DNA of 64,000 nucleotides. It comes from Spirochaetota bacterium (GTDB taxonomy: Bacteria; Spirochaetota; Spirochaetia; Treponematales; UBA12059). Below, in pieces: positions 18,529 to 28,314 of the stretch. Within the stretch, counting starts at the first letter, position 1, and each line of letters starts with the position of its first letter. Below the pieces are notes generated by a model. The model did not search any database. It was not told the DNA's origin and saw only the letters and a list, made by a program, of their open reading frames with translations. The position numbers and the translations under genes are program-made. Location: NCBI GenBank assembly GCA_029547205.1, contig JAKPPT010000122.1:62001-126000 (forward strand). Reading direction: 5' to 3'.

Positions 18529-20709
18529 TTACTGCTCCTTTTTGGTATTTTTCTTTTTTGGGTTTGTTTTTGGAGTTTCTTTCTTAGATGTTTTCTTATT
18601 TTCTTGTTTCTTACTTGATGATGATATTTTTTTTACCGTTGTACTACCTTTCTCCTTTTTTTCTTTATTTTGCTGTTTTGACTTTGATGATTTAGCTTCA
18701 TTTTTTTTCTCTGTTGCTTTTGCGAGCAGTCCCGTTTTTGATGGTTTTTCTGATACTCTTTCTTCTTCGATATAGCTAGTTACCAGTTTGCCTTGAGGAA
18801 TTTCCTGTAAATACTCTCCCGTTTGAGCTTCTCGAGGGGCAAGACGTAGTCCCTTTGCCTTCAATGCACGAACAGGATATTGAGTTATTTCAAAATATTC
18901 ATCTGTTATTTTTATTCTTGGTTTTGGCGTGTACGTTATGTGTATATAACCATTTTGCTCTGTTGTAAACAGCAATATTTCTGCATTCTCTGGAACAATC
19001 TCATAATGTTTATTCATAATCCAGCCAGAAATTGTAAAACGCTTTATATAAGGATACCCTTCCCTGTCTCTGTACACACAGGTAAAAACAATCTGCGTAA
19101 TAAGTTCCTTTTCTGCAATAGAACAAAAGAGCATATTTTTATCAACAAAAGTTTTTTCTGGAACGGGTATCACAGAAACAATACCATTATTTCTGATTAT
19201 TAACACTTTATCAAATGGCGATACTGTTTCGATCTGCTCACCAGATGAAATAGCTGTTCCAAGATATCCTGTTTGTGTATCATAACGGAGTGCTACATTA
19301 CGCCGTGCTGCTTCACGAACTGCAATTTTTTCAAAACTTACTATCTTAGTTTTTCTCTTGAATGACTCATCAAGCATGGATTCCATATTTTCCAACACAG
19401 TAATTGCATAATCTGTAATATGCTTGAGATTATATTTTATTTCCTTTATCTTTTTTATTATTGTTTCCATTTCATGGCGTGCTTTTTCAATATCATATAA
19501 AGAAATTTTTCGTATTGGCGTCTTTAATAAAAATTCAATATCTTCTTCTGTCACAGGTTTACCAATCTCATCTTTAAACTTCATTAAGCCAGTATATACA
19601 GCTTTAAGTACAGTCTCCTGTGTTTTCTTGTTCTCAATTTCTTTATAAATTCTCTCTTCGATAAATATTCGTTCAAGTGTTCTTCTAAAATATTCTTTTT
19701 CTAATTCTTCTAATTCGTAGGTAAGTTCTGCTTTTAATATTTGTACCAGCTTCTTTGCATGATACTGTATAATTTCAGACACTTTCATTATTTGCGGCGA
19801 ACCATCTTTTATTACGAGAAGGTTGCAATTGATGGTTTCCTCGCATTCTGTGAATGCATACAATGCGTCAATTACTTCCTTGCTGGTTTGCTCGCCTCTT
19901 GCCAGCTTAATTTCAATTTCAACTTTCTCAGTTGTAAAATCATTGATGCTTGCTATTTTTATTCTTCCTTTTTTGCCAGCATTTTCAATGCTTTCAATTA
20001 ACGATTCTGTAGTTACTCCAAAAGGTAATTCTTTTATAACAATACGTTTTGGATCACTATCATCAATAACTGCTCGAACTCTGACTTTTCCCAATCCGTC
20101 ATTATATTCGCTAACATCAATGAGACCACCCCCTGGAAAATCAGGATACAAGGTAAAAGGTTTTCCTTTAAGTGCTGCTATTTCTGCTTGTATTACTTCT
20201 AACGGATTATGCGGAAGTATTTTGGTACTCATGCCAACCGCTATACCCTCAGCACCAATCATTAAAACAACAGGTAGTTTAGCAGGAAAAACCAGCGGTT
20301 CTTTATTTCTTCCATCGTAGCTGTCAATATATGTTGTGATATGTGGATTATAAAATACGCTCTTGGCAAACTGATTTATCCGGCATTCAATATAGCGTGC
20401 CGCTGAAGCTTCATCACCCGTAAGCAGATTACCAAAATTCCCCTGTTTATCTATAAACAAATCTTTGTTTGCAAGTACCACTAAAGCAGAATATATAGAA
20501 GCATCTCCGTGTGGGTGATACTTCATCACCTGCCCAACAACATTAGCAACTTTGTGATATTTTCCATCATCAAGTTCAAAAAGCGTATGCAATATGCGAC
20601 GCTGCACAGGTTTAAGACCATCATCAAGTTCTGGAATTGCCCGATCGGTAATTACGTAACTTGCATAATAAAGAAAATTTTCATCATAAATTTTATGTAC
20701 ATATGCCAT
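18529..20709 (-). CDS. parC: Topoisomerase IV-type subunit A (ParC/GyrA family)
   Basis: Type IIA topoisomerase cleavage subunit, 726 residues. The winged-helix region is normal (KPVQRRILHTLFEL, KYHPHGDASIYSAL), and the DNA-linking tyrosine is Y106 in AARYIECR. The C-terminal beta-pinwheel is reduced. The last 63 residues are a low-complexity tail with 24 lysines. The short C-terminal domain and the pairing with a ParE-like gene favour topoisomerase IV over gyrase, but the assignment is by similarity. It starts 12 nt after the parE stop. Confidence 0.85.
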   Translation of the reverse strand: MAYVHKIYDENFLYYASYVITDRAIPELDDGLKPVQRRILHTLFELDDGKYHKVANVVGQVMKYHPHGDASIYSALVVLANKDLFIDKQGNFGNLLTGDEASAARYIECRINQFAKSVFYNPHITTYIDSYDGRNKEPLVFPAKLPVVLMIGAEGIAVGMSTKILPHNPLEVIQAEIAALKGKPFTLYPDFPGGGLIDVSEYNDGLGKVRVRAVIDDSDPKRIVIKELPFGVTTESLIESIENAGKKGRIKIASINDFTTEKVEIEIKLARGEQTSKEVIDALYAFTECEETINCNLLVIKDGSPQIMKVSEIIQYHAKKLVQILKAELTYELEELEKEYFRRTLERIFIEERIYKEIENKKTQETVLKAVYTGLMKFKDEIGKPVTEEDIEFLLKTPIRKISLYDIEKARHEMETIIKKIKEIKYNLKHITDYAITVLENMESMLDESFKRKTKIVSFEKIAVREAARRNVALRYDTQTGYLGTAISSGEQIETVSPFDKVLIIRNNGIVSVIPVPEKTFVDKNMLFCSIAEKELITQIVFTCVYRDREGYPYIKRFTISGWIMNKHYEIVPENAEILLFTTEQNGYIHITYTPKPRIKITDEYFEITQYPVRALKAKGLRLAPREAQTGEYLQEIPQGKLVTSYIEEERVSEKPSKTGLLAKATEKKNEAKSSKSKQQNKEKKEKGSTTVKKISSSSKKQENKKTSKKETPKTNPKKKNTKKEQ

Positions 20710-20721
20710 TGCTGTTTCCTG

Positions 20722-22524
20722 TTATAATTCCCTTATAAGATGTTTCATAATATACTCTCGTCTTTCTGGTGTATTTTTACCCATATAAAACTCAAGTATC
20801 GATGGAATATTTTTGAGTGTTTGAACATCAACTGAAATCAAGCGCATATCCGGACCAATGAATTTTCCAAACTCTCCCGGGCTTATTTCTCCAAGTCCTT
20901 TGAACCGCGTTACCTCTGCATGACTACCCAATTCAGTTATAGCGGTATCACGTTCTTTTATATTATAACAATATTTTGTTACCTGTTTATTTCTTACTCG
21001 AAAAAGCGGTGTTTCGAGAATAAAAACGCGATTATGCACAATAAGTTCTTCAAAAAAATTAAGGAAAAATGTTAACAAAAGATTCCTTATATGAAAACCA
21101 TCGTAATCTGCATCAGTTGCTATTACAATTCGTGCATAACGCAGCCCATCAAGTGAATTTTCAATACCAAGAGCCATCATAAGATTGTAAAGTTCTTCGT
21201 TTTTATAAATGTTTGTTTTTTTAAGCCCATACATGTTTTCAGGCTTGCCACGCAGGCTGAAAATTGCCTGTGTGTGTACATCTCGAGCACTAACCATTGA
21301 GCCGGTTGCGGATTGTCCCTCAGTTATAAATATGGTGGTTTGTTCGCTCAACTTATGAGCATCACCAAGATGGATTTTGCAGTCTTTAAGATTGGGTATT
21401 TTAAGTTCTATTTTTTTTGCAGCTTCTCGTGCTTCCTTTTTTACAGTATTAAGCTCAGTCCGTAACTTTTCATTAGCAATAATTTTTTGCTGAAGCATTG
21501 CTGCAGATTCTGGATTTCTCCGTAAAAACTCATCAATACCTCGCTTAGTCTCCTGTAAAATCCACGGTCGTATATCTGTGTTTCCCAGCTTGTTTTTTGT
21601 CTGACTTTCAAAAACCGGATTTGCAATTTTGATTGCAATTGCTGCAGCTATGCCTTCTCGTATATCTTCACTTTTATAGTTTTGTCCAAAAAACTCATTC
21701 ACTGCTTTTGAAAATCCTTCCTTAAAAGCTGAAAGATGTGTACCACCATCAGATGTATATTGACCGTTTACGAATGAAAAATATTCTTCACCATAGCTAT
21801 TTGTATGGGTAAAAGAAAATTCAATGCGATCTCCTCGCCAGTATGCAGGTTCATAAAGAGAATCTGAGCCCAGTTCATCTTTTAATAAATCAAGGAGCCC
21901 CTTATCACTTGTATATGAAACACCATTAAAAATGAGTTCAAGTCCTGCATTCAAATATACATAATGCTTAATTCGTTTTTCAATGAAATCGGTATTAAAT
22001 TCATAATCACCAAAGATTTCTTCATCGGGTGTAAATTCAACGTAAGTACCATCGGGTTCATTTTTAGCTTTTGCATAACCAGAATCAATGAGTTTACCGC
22101 GCTTAAACTGTGCATAAAAACACTCTCGGTTGCGGTATGAGATTACCTTAAAATTAACAGAAAGTGCATTAACAGCTTTGGTGCCTACACCATTCAGTCC
22201 TACAGAAAACTGAAATACTTCATCATTATATTTTGCACCAGTATTGATTGTAGAAACACAGTCAATAACTTTACCAAGCGGTATCCCGCGTCCATAATCG
22301 CGTACACTGACTGTATGACCAGTAATAGTTACTACAATCTTTGAACCAAACCCCATGATATATTCATCAATTGCATTATCGATAACTTCTTTAAGCAGTA
22401 TATAAATACCGTCATCGGGGTTAGAACCATTACCAAGTCTTCCTATGTACATTCCGGTACGTAATCGTATATGCTCGAGTGAAGATAATGTTTTTATTTT
22501 TGATTCATCATACACTGGTTTCAT
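20722..22524 (-). CDS. parE: Topoisomerase IV-type subunit B (ParE/GyrB family)
   Basis: GHKL ATPase plus TOPRIM subunit, about 600 residues from the ATG at 22524. ATP-site motifs are EVIDNAIDEY, VRDYGRGIP and GLNGVGTKAVNAL. In TOPRIM the usual EGDSA reads EGQSATGSM, keeping the catalytic Glu, and DADYDGFHIRNLL supplies the acidic metal ligands. The open frame extends 27 codons further upstream (22605), but that extension is hydrophobic and overlaps birA on the other strand. The start MKPVYDESKIKTLSSLEHIR is the family-like one. A TATAGT -10 box is only 7 nt upstream. Confidence 0.87.
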   Translation of the reverse strand: MKPVYDESKIKTLSSLEHIRLRTGMYIGRLGNGSNPDDGIYILLKEVIDNAIDEYIMGFGSKIVVTITGHTVSVRDYGRGIPLGKVIDCVSTINTGAKYNDEVFQFSVGLNGVGTKAVNALSVNFKVISYRNRECFYAQFKRGKLIDSGYAKAKNEPDGTYVEFTPDEEIFGDYEFNTDFIEKRIKHYVYLNAGLELIFNGVSYTSDKGLLDLLKDELGSDSLYEPAYWRGDRIEFSFTHTNSYGEEYFSFVNGQYTSDGGTHLSAFKEGFSKAVNEFFGQNYKSEDIREGIAAAIAIKIANPVFESQTKNKLGNTDIRPWILQETKRGIDEFLRRNPESAAMLQQKIIANEKLRTELNTVKKEAREAAKKIELKIPNLKDCKIHLGDAHKLSEQTTIFITEGQSATGSMVSARDVHTQAIFSLRGKPENMYGLKKTNIYKNEELYNLMMALGIENSLDGLRYARIVIATDADYDGFHIRNLLLTFFLNFFEELIVHNRVFILETPLFRVRNKQVTKYCYNIKERDTAITELGSHAEVTRFKGLGEISPGEFGKFIGPDMRLISVDVQTLKNIPSILEFYMGKNTPERREYIMKHLIREL

Positions 22525-22531
22525 GTATGCT

Positions 22532-22537
22532 ACTATA
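22532..22537 (-). promoter_or_regulatory. -10 box of parE, leaderless candidate
   Basis: TATAGT on the minus strand ends 7 nt before the parE ATG. The -35 region (TTTCAT at a 17-nt spacing) is poor. No Shine-Dalgarno precedes the ATG. Confidence 0.4.
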
Positions 22538-22554
22538 CCACAAAGGATTAAAAC

Positions 22555-23325
22555 ATGAAAAGCGCTGATACAGCTGACAATATGATTGATATAGCAGTTT
22601 TTCATATTGCTGAAACTACAAGCACTATGGTGGCAGCCCGAGAATTGGCGAACAAAACTCCTTATGGTGTTGTGTATGCTGATAGACAGACTGCAGGTAA
22701 AGGACGCCTTCCTGGACGCATCTGGGAATGTCCAAAAGGAGAAGGACTTCTTGCCACTTTCTGGTTCCCAACATTTTTTTTTAAAAATTATCCTCCTGCT
22801 CTTGTTACCGGAGCCGTGGTTTTTCAGGCTTTGCTACAACTCATACCTCCTCCTGTTAGAGCTGCTCACCCGCTCACAATAAAATGGCCCAATGATATTC
22901 TTGCAGAAGAGAAAAAACTCGTGGGAATACTCTGTGAAAATACCGGGACAACAATTTTGGCGGGTATTGGAATCAATCTCGCACAAAAAGAATTTCCTGG
23001 ACAATACCGCACAGTGCCAACATCGCTTTTATTGAGCTACAATGTATTGGTAAGTCAGGAAACTATGCTTCAAACAATCATTGATCAATTTATAGCATTC
23101 CAGAAACAGCCAGAATCATGGTTTACTGTTGTTAACAACAATTGTGCCTACAAGAATGAGCATGTAATATTCAGACGCGGAACTGATACCGGTACTATTA
23201 TTTCAGGAATTTTTAAGGGAATTGACAGAAACGGTTTTCTTATACTGGAAACAGAACATGGAATTCTTACCGAAGCATCTGGAGAAATACATGCAACTAT
23301 TGACCCAGAAACAATCATAGAGTAA
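22555..23325 (+). CDS. birA: Biotin-[acetyl-CoA-carboxylase] ligase
   Basis: Activates biotin as biotinyl-AMP and attaches it to biotin carboxyl carrier protein. The 256 residues include the biotin-binding segment (ETTSTMVAARELA), the GKGRLPGRIW loop that matches the GRGRxxRxW motif, and KWPNDI. The N-terminal DNA-binding domain of bifunctional BirA is absent, so it is a monofunctional ligase. AAAGGA precedes the ATG. It is divergent from parE. Confidence 0.93.
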   Translation: MKSADTADNMIDIAVFHIAETTSTMVAARELANKTPYGVVYADRQTAGKGRLPGRIWECPKGEGLLATFWFPTFFFKNYPPALVTGAVVFQALLQLIPPPVRAAHPLTIKWPNDILAEEKKLVGILCENTGTTILAGIGINLAQKEFPGQYRTVPTSLLLSYNVLVSQETMLQTIIDQFIAFQKQPESWFTVVNNNCAYKNEHVIFRRGTDTGTIISGIFKGIDRNGFLILETEHGILTEASGEIHATIDPETIIE

Positions 23326-23335
23326 TGTTATAGAT

Positions 23336-24922
23336 ATGGCTTCTAAAGAAACATCACAGGGAAAAAACTCTGACTCAAAACAGGCAAGCAGTACAGGTTT
23401 TTTACAGCACATTCTGGATTTTTTTACCGGATTAAATAGTCCAGAAGCAGAAAAAAGACGCCAACTCAAAACAATTGCTCGGGAAATACATCAATCTCCC
23501 TATAGCAAATTCTATCGTCCAAAAACATTTGAAGCGCTTCCGACACTCGCACGATTTTTTTATGACACATATAGGATAATAGCTCCAGCACAGCTTCAGC
23601 TTGAAAATGCATCAAAATCGGGTGTACTTAAATCTTTTGTAATCGATAGTTTTTTGACCTCTAACCAAAAATCAGTACTTGATGCACTTGCAGAATCAAA
23701 AATTATCGAGCTATCAAGTTCTATGAACTTAAAACAACTTCAGGAATATGTTAAGACTAATATACAAACCCTTGATAGCATTTTTGATGCAGAAAAAACT
23801 AATCAAATTAATAAAGCATACAACACACTGCTTACGTTTATTCAATTTGTTAATTACGATTATTATTTTTTACTCAAGAAATTCGATTCGAGAATTATTG
23901 AACGCAGTTTTAGCTATACTCCAAAATTTGAAACTATTTCCTGTGAATACATTGCAGATGATATGGCCGAATTTGTAGACAGGCTCTTAGTGCTTAATCT
24001 TGATGCTGATTGGAAACGAATTTTTGAGGCTCTTAAAGCATACAGGAATATCGAGCTGATTCAGATTGATAGCTGGCTCAAACACGCTCAAATACTCAAA
24101 GCAATACGGCAAAACGGGATTCTTGAAAACATTATTAGACACTGCAAGCAGGATCCTAACTTTAAGTTTATTCTCAAAGTTCCTAATGAACAGATCGTTG
24201 ATCCATATATCGAAAAAATAAAAAATCAGGCAAACGCGCTCTTACAAAAGATTGCAACAGAACGAAAGACTTCAAAAATTGAAGAACTATCACAGTTTAT
24301 TTTTGGCACTGTCGTAGTACTTCGTATGAAAAATTATACGGAAAAAGCCAATGCTAATTTTAATAAACGTAATATTGCTGGTTATACCCATACAGAACCA
24401 CTTAATTATGTAAAAGCATTTTTAATAGATTACCTCAAAAAAGATATACGCGAAATCATCGATCTTTTGATAGTTAGGGGACAGTGGATTACTAATGTAC
24501 AATCTCAGGAAGTTGCAGATGCTTTCCATAATCTTCTGGAAATCTCCGATATGATTACAGCATTCGATGATGATATTGGCGATGATGGCAGTACAGGAAG
24601 CAGATTACGGAGCCTTCTTGCAAGAAGCGATCGCGACCGTGATCAGCTCAGACTCTTAAAACAGCTTATAAAAGTTATAAATGATAAAGCCATGGAGCTT
24701 ATTAAGAAGACCGCTCTTAACCTCATTGCTCTGGGTAAATACATACATGCTCTCATTAACGATCAGGCAGCACCTACACATTCTATAATTACAAACTGGA
24801 AAGAGCTTGATAATTTTACCGAATCCCGTAAGCCAGTCAAAGAATTATTAATTCATAACTATAAAAAGCTATATGCCATGGTTCAGCTGCTTAATTTCTA
24901 TGTTAACGATGCTGCTGTATAA
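23336..24922 (+). CDS. Conserved hypothetical protein, possibly spirochaete DUF5312
   Basis: 528 residues, mainly helical, with no signal peptide or membrane segment. After a short Ser/Lys-rich start comes LQHILDFFTGLNSPEAEKRRQLKTIAREIHQSPYSK (residues about 21-56, cited by position). Many Leu/Ile-rich helices follow. I recall a spirochaete-specific family called DUF5312 with a similar beginning, but this is unverified. It starts 10 nt after the birA stop without a ribosome site, so it is probably in the birA operon. Function unknown. Confidence 0.7.
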   Translation: MASKETSQGKNSDSKQASSTGFLQHILDFFTGLNSPEAEKRRQLKTIAREIHQSPYSKFYRPKTFEALPTLARFFYDTYRIIAPAQLQLENASKSGVLKSFVIDSFLTSNQKSVLDALAESKIIELSSSMNLKQLQEYVKTNIQTLDSIFDAEKTNQINKAYNTLLTFIQFVNYDYYFLLKKFDSRIIERSFSYTPKFETISCEYIADDMAEFVDRLLVLNLDADWKRIFEALKAYRNIELIQIDSWLKHAQILKAIRQNGILENIIRHCKQDPNFKFILKVPNEQIVDPYIEKIKNQANALLQKIATERKTSKIEELSQFIFGTVVVLRMKNYTEKANANFNKRNIAGYTHTEPLNYVKAFLIDYLKKDIREIIDLLIVRGQWITNVQSQEVADAFHNLLEISDMITAFDDDIGDDGSTGSRLRSLLARSDRDRDQLRLLKQLIKVINDKAMELIKKTALNLIALGKYIHALINDQAAPTHSIITNWKELDNFTESRKPVKELLIHNYKKLYAMVQLLNFYVNDAAV

Positions 24923-25014
24923 CGTATATAAACATATTTGAATTTTTATTTAATTCTCAAATTTGAATTAATTAGTTCCTAATAATATTTCGTTTTTAAA
25001 TTTTTAATCAACAC

Positions 25015-26094
25015 TTATTTTATTGTTATGTTTTTAAAAAAATCTAATAAGGTTTCAATACCTGCACCAGTTCGTGCTGAAACAAAAAAATCTGCGTGTG
25101 TATGATTATTCTGTAAATCGATTTTATTCATTACTATACGAGCAGGTATTCCAGCACAACCAATTTCTGCCAGTACATTCCGTGTTGTTGCTATCTGTTC
25201 TTCGCATTCAGGATCTGAAGCATCCGCTACTATAAGCAACAGGTCAGAATAAACTGCTTCTTCCAATGTTGCTTTGAAAGCAGCAATTAGTCCATGCGGC
25301 AAATTTCTTATAAAGCCTACAGTGTCAGTAATAACAAGTTCACGTTCGTTAAGGCATATTCTTCGAGTTGTTGTATCGAGTGTTGCAAAAAGCTTATCTT
25401 CGGCATACACACTTGCTTTAGTAAGCCTATTAAACAATGTCGATTTTCCTGCATTAGTATAGCCAACAAGCGAAATATGCAAAATTCCTGACTTTTCTCT
25501 GCGTTTTCTTTGTGTTTCACGCACTTTTCGTACTTCAACAAGCTCTTTTTTTATGTGTACAATTCGTTTTTCAATATAGCGTCTGTCAAGCTCAAGCTGT
25601 TTTTCCCCCGCATCTTTTGTACCATAGCGGCCACCTTTTTGCCTATGAAGATCATCATGAGCATGCAAAAGTCGTGGAAGAAAATATTCAAGCCGGGCAA
25701 GTTCAACCTGAAGCTGTGCTTCTTTAGTATGAGCACGTTGAGCAAATATTTTTATAATGAGCTCAGAACGATCAAACACCTGAACATTCCATGCAGCTTC
25801 AAGATTACGCTGCTGCAATGGTGAAAGACTCGTATCAAAAATAACCGTATCTGCATTATGTTCGCGTATCAGTATTAGTAATTCTTCTATTTTGCCGCTT
25901 CCAAGTAACGTTGAAGGAATTTTTTCTCTTATACGAATAAGTTCACTATGCACAACTGGAATATGAGCAGTATCTGCAAGCATCGATAATTCTTTTAATA
26001 GTGACTCTGCAGTTTGTTTTTCCTGTTTTTCTGTCCAAACACCTATAGTAAGAGCTCGCTGAACCTGTTTTTGTTTTATTTCATGTAAAACCAT
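25015..26094 (-). CDS. hflX: Ribosome-associated GTPase HflX
   Basis: 359 residues. The N-terminal HflX domain has the family segment STLLGSGKIEEL (61-72) and FDTSLSPLQQRNLE, followed by a basic coiled coil (160-200). The G domain has the P-loop GYTNAGKST at 211-219, DTVGFIRNLP (G3) and NKID (G4). HflX binds the 50S subunit and splits stalled ribosomes in bacteria where studied. It is the last gene of a minus-strand operon that starts at the DUF192 gene. Confidence 0.95.
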   Translation of the reverse strand: MVLHEIKQKQVQRALTIGVWTEKQEKQTAESLLKELSMLADTAHIPVVHSELIRIREKIPSTLLGSGKIEELLILIREHNADTVIFDTSLSPLQQRNLEAAWNVQVFDRSELIIKIFAQRAHTKEAQLQVELARLEYFLPRLLHAHDDLHRQKGGRYGTKDAGEKQLELDRRYIEKRIVHIKKELVEVRKVRETQRKRREKSGILHISLVGYTNAGKSTLFNRLTKASVYAEDKLFATLDTTTRRICLNERELVITDTVGFIRNLPHGLIAAFKATLEEAVYSDLLLIVADASDPECEEQIATTRNVLAEIGCAGIPARIVMNKIDLQNNHTHADFFVSARTGAGIETLLDFFKNITIK

Positions 26095-26106
26095 GTAGTT
26101 CCTGAT

Positions 26107-27261
26107 TTATTTGCTGACCATCATAACTTGAATAATTTGCAGGAGAGGGAAAACAATGCAAACAATAATAAAAACTATTTCCAGCCAGAGCATAGTTCGT
26201 TCACTTTTTTCAGATTTAACGATGTCATATACATCCTGCAAAGCAGTAATACGTCTCTCAATTGAACGCGTCCACTCATTAGTATTAAAAATATAACATA
26301 AATGCTGATATATTTCGCCAAGAAAATAATCACCAATTATTTTTGATGAATTCTCCAGATTCTCAAGAATAAAAAGTGCATCAAGTCTCATTGATTGAAT
26401 AAATGCTATTTTCTTTTTTAATATACCACTCTTCATTTTTTTAGGCTTTGTATAGGAATAAAATATTCCTACATCATCTTCTGCTTCATCAAGCCAGGCA
26501 TCAAGCATCCGATCAAGTGTACGAAGCTCCAAAAGCTGATAATTTGCTAATTCGCAAATGAGGAGTAAATCCTCATAATCCTTTGAAGGATCAATAATAA
26601 TGCAATTATCTAAACCGAACACAGCCCAGTCGCATGCAGAATATGAAAAGCTATTTGCAAGCGCTTTTGCAATCTGAGATTCATGCAGATTTGTTGTCGA
26701 AGCGTCGCCATTGATAAGATTGGCAAATTCTTTTCTGTTTTTTTCTACAAACTGATTACAGGATCCTATTGCACCTGAAAAACAAAAAGCTGTATACATC
26801 TCATAATCGAAATTTTCACTAATGGTATTACTACTCCGTATTGCAGGTTTGAGAATTCTTGAAAGTTCAATAAATTGATCCTCTAAAAAAAGTGACAATG
26901 TTGTAAATCTGCTGCCTATTTGAAAATTTTCAACGTCTAATAAATCATTGAGTGTCGCAGTAACTTTGAGCCTGAGCATAAAAGAGATAACGCCTTCTTC
27001 ATAGACACGCGCAGACAATGTAAGCGATTTTATTCGAGAATCAAGAATGGCAGCTTGAGGTCCCACTCTGAGATCGATACTGAGCGGTTTAGGTAGCTGA
27101 ATAGAACCAGGCGTATTCCTTCGTTTATCAAGCTTCATTCCAGGAGTACCCGGAACAATTGTCAAAACTCTAGATAAATCAATGGATCGCCCCACATCAT
27201 AAAGAGCAAAACGAACTACTTCGGTCTCAAATAATTCCTTCTGCTTCGTGCGTATGCTCAT
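26107..27261 (-). CDS. DUF155/RMND1-like membrane protein
   Basis: 384 residues with one C-terminal membrane segment (LWLEIVFIIVCIVFPLLQII). The region before it, with NEWTRSIERRITALQDVYDIV and a WLE at the membrane entry, resembles the C-terminus of the DUF155 (RMND1/Sif2) family. The segment SACDWAVFGLDNCIIID also fits the start of that domain. The match is by eye and moderate. Function in bacteria is unknown. It lies between hflX and the PASTA gene with gaps of 12 nt and 1 nt. Confidence 0.55.
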   Translation of the reverse strand: MSIRTKQKELFETEVVRFALYDVGRSIDLSRVLTIVPGTPGMKLDKRRNTPGSIQLPKPLSIDLRVGPQAAILDSRIKSLTLSARVYEEGVISFMLRLKVTATLNDLLDVENFQIGSRFTTLSLFLEDQFIELSRILKPAIRSSNTISENFDYEMYTAFCFSGAIGSCNQFVEKNRKEFANLINGDASTTNLHESQIAKALANSFSYSACDWAVFGLDNCIIIDPSKDYEDLLLICELANYQLLELRTLDRMLDAWLDEAEDDVGIFYSYTKPKKMKSGILKKKIAFIQSMRLDALFILENLENSSKIIGDYFLGEIYQHLCYIFNTNEWTRSIERRITALQDVYDIVKSEKSERTMLWLEIVFIIVCIVFPLLQIIQVMMVSK

Positions 27262-27262
27262 A

Positions 27263-28291
27263 TTAGTTTTTTATTTCCTTACGCAATATTACTCTATCGA
27301 GCACGGATAATACAAGCACAGTATTCTCAGGTAAAAAATACGGGAGTGAAAATTCTTTTCCTGGATGTTTAGTCTCAAGCAATGTCTGTTTCTGTCCGCT
27401 CGGAAGTTCTGCTACAAGCTTTAGAGACAGTGGATATGGATACTCAGGCAACTCAGTTGTGAACAAACCTCCAATCATACCAGAAGTAGTTTGTGTATTA
27501 GTACAAACTATTTGTACTTGTTCGGTCGGATCAATCAGTGTTCCTGGCTGTGGATTCTGTGATACAATATACCCCTGTTTTTCTTTTCCTTCAGCTGACC
27601 GCATAACAACTTTAAAATTAATGCCTGATTCAGCCAGTACTCGATAGAGTCCGGAAATATCAAGCCCTATGAGGTTTGGGGTTTTAATTTTTTCTTGTTC
27701 GGGTCCTTTTGAAACAACAAGTTGTAATTCAGTTAAACCGGTAACTGGTGTACCAGGAGCTGGTGTTTGAGCAAGGATAGTACCTGATGGACTTTTGCTA
27801 TAGTCATAAACAAGTGGGTCTTTAATAACAATGAGCTGTCTGCTCGCACCAAATTGTGACTGCAAAAGTATCTTTACTTCATCAACTGTTTTTCCTACAT
27901 AATTATCAACCTTATCAACAACAGCACCTTTATTAACAACTAATGCAATTCTTCTTCCTGCTTTTACTACCGTGCCTGGCCGCGGATTCTGTTCAAGTAT
28001 TTGACCTTTAGTTTCTATTTTATCCGAAGTCCGCAAAGTAATTCGAGGATACAATTCTTTTTCCTGAAGTTTTAACAGCGCCTGTGTTAGTTCCATTCCT
28101 TCAACATTTGGTACAAGAACCTGCTCTTCACCGCGTAACGTAAGTGAAAACACAGCTATACCGGTTATAACCATAATTACTATAGCAGTAATTAGCAGTA
28201 AAATAATTGTTCTAAGCTGATGTGGTTCTAAGTTAACTAATTCTTTGCCTGATATTTTTTTAAAAAAATCTTTAATCTTTTCAGTATTCAT
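27263..28291 (-). CDS. Stand-alone PASTA-domain membrane protein
   Basis: About 342 residues: a cytoplasmic N-terminus of about 35 residues, one membrane segment (TIILLLITAIVIMVITGIAVF), and three extracytoplasmic PASTA repeats. Each repeat carries a Pro-Gly turn of the QNPRPGTVVKAG type (QNPRPGT, QTPAPGT, QNPQPGT). A C-terminal region of about 70 residues follows. There is no kinase or transpeptidase domain, unlike PknB or PBP2x. PASTA repeats bind peptidoglycan or muropeptides in known cases. The ATG at 28291 has AGGAG 9 nt upstream; an earlier ATG at 28312 lacks one. Confidence 0.88.
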   Translation of the reverse strand: MNTEKIKDFFKKISGKELVNLEPHQLRTIILLLITAIVIMVITGIAVFSLTLRGEEQVLVPNVEGMELTQALLKLQEKELYPRITLRTSDKIETKGQILEQNPRPGTVVKAGRRIALVVNKGAVVDKVDNYVGKTVDEVKILLQSQFGASRQLIVIKDPLVYDYSKSPSGTILAQTPAPGTPVTGLTELQLVVSKGPEQEKIKTPNLIGLDISGLYRVLAESGINFKVVMRSAEGKEKQGYIVSQNPQPGTLIDPTEQVQIVCTNTQTTSGMIGGLFTTELPEYPYPLSLKLVAELPSGQKQTLLETKHPGKEFSLPYFLPENTVLVLSVLDRVILRKEIKN

Positions 28292-28314
28292 TCTACAAAC
28301 TCCTGTAAGCAATA

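Noticed and set aside
24923-25014. Terminator between the DUF5312-like gene and hflX
   Set aside because: Only AT-rich, bulged pairings (GAATT/AATTC) are present; too weak to call.
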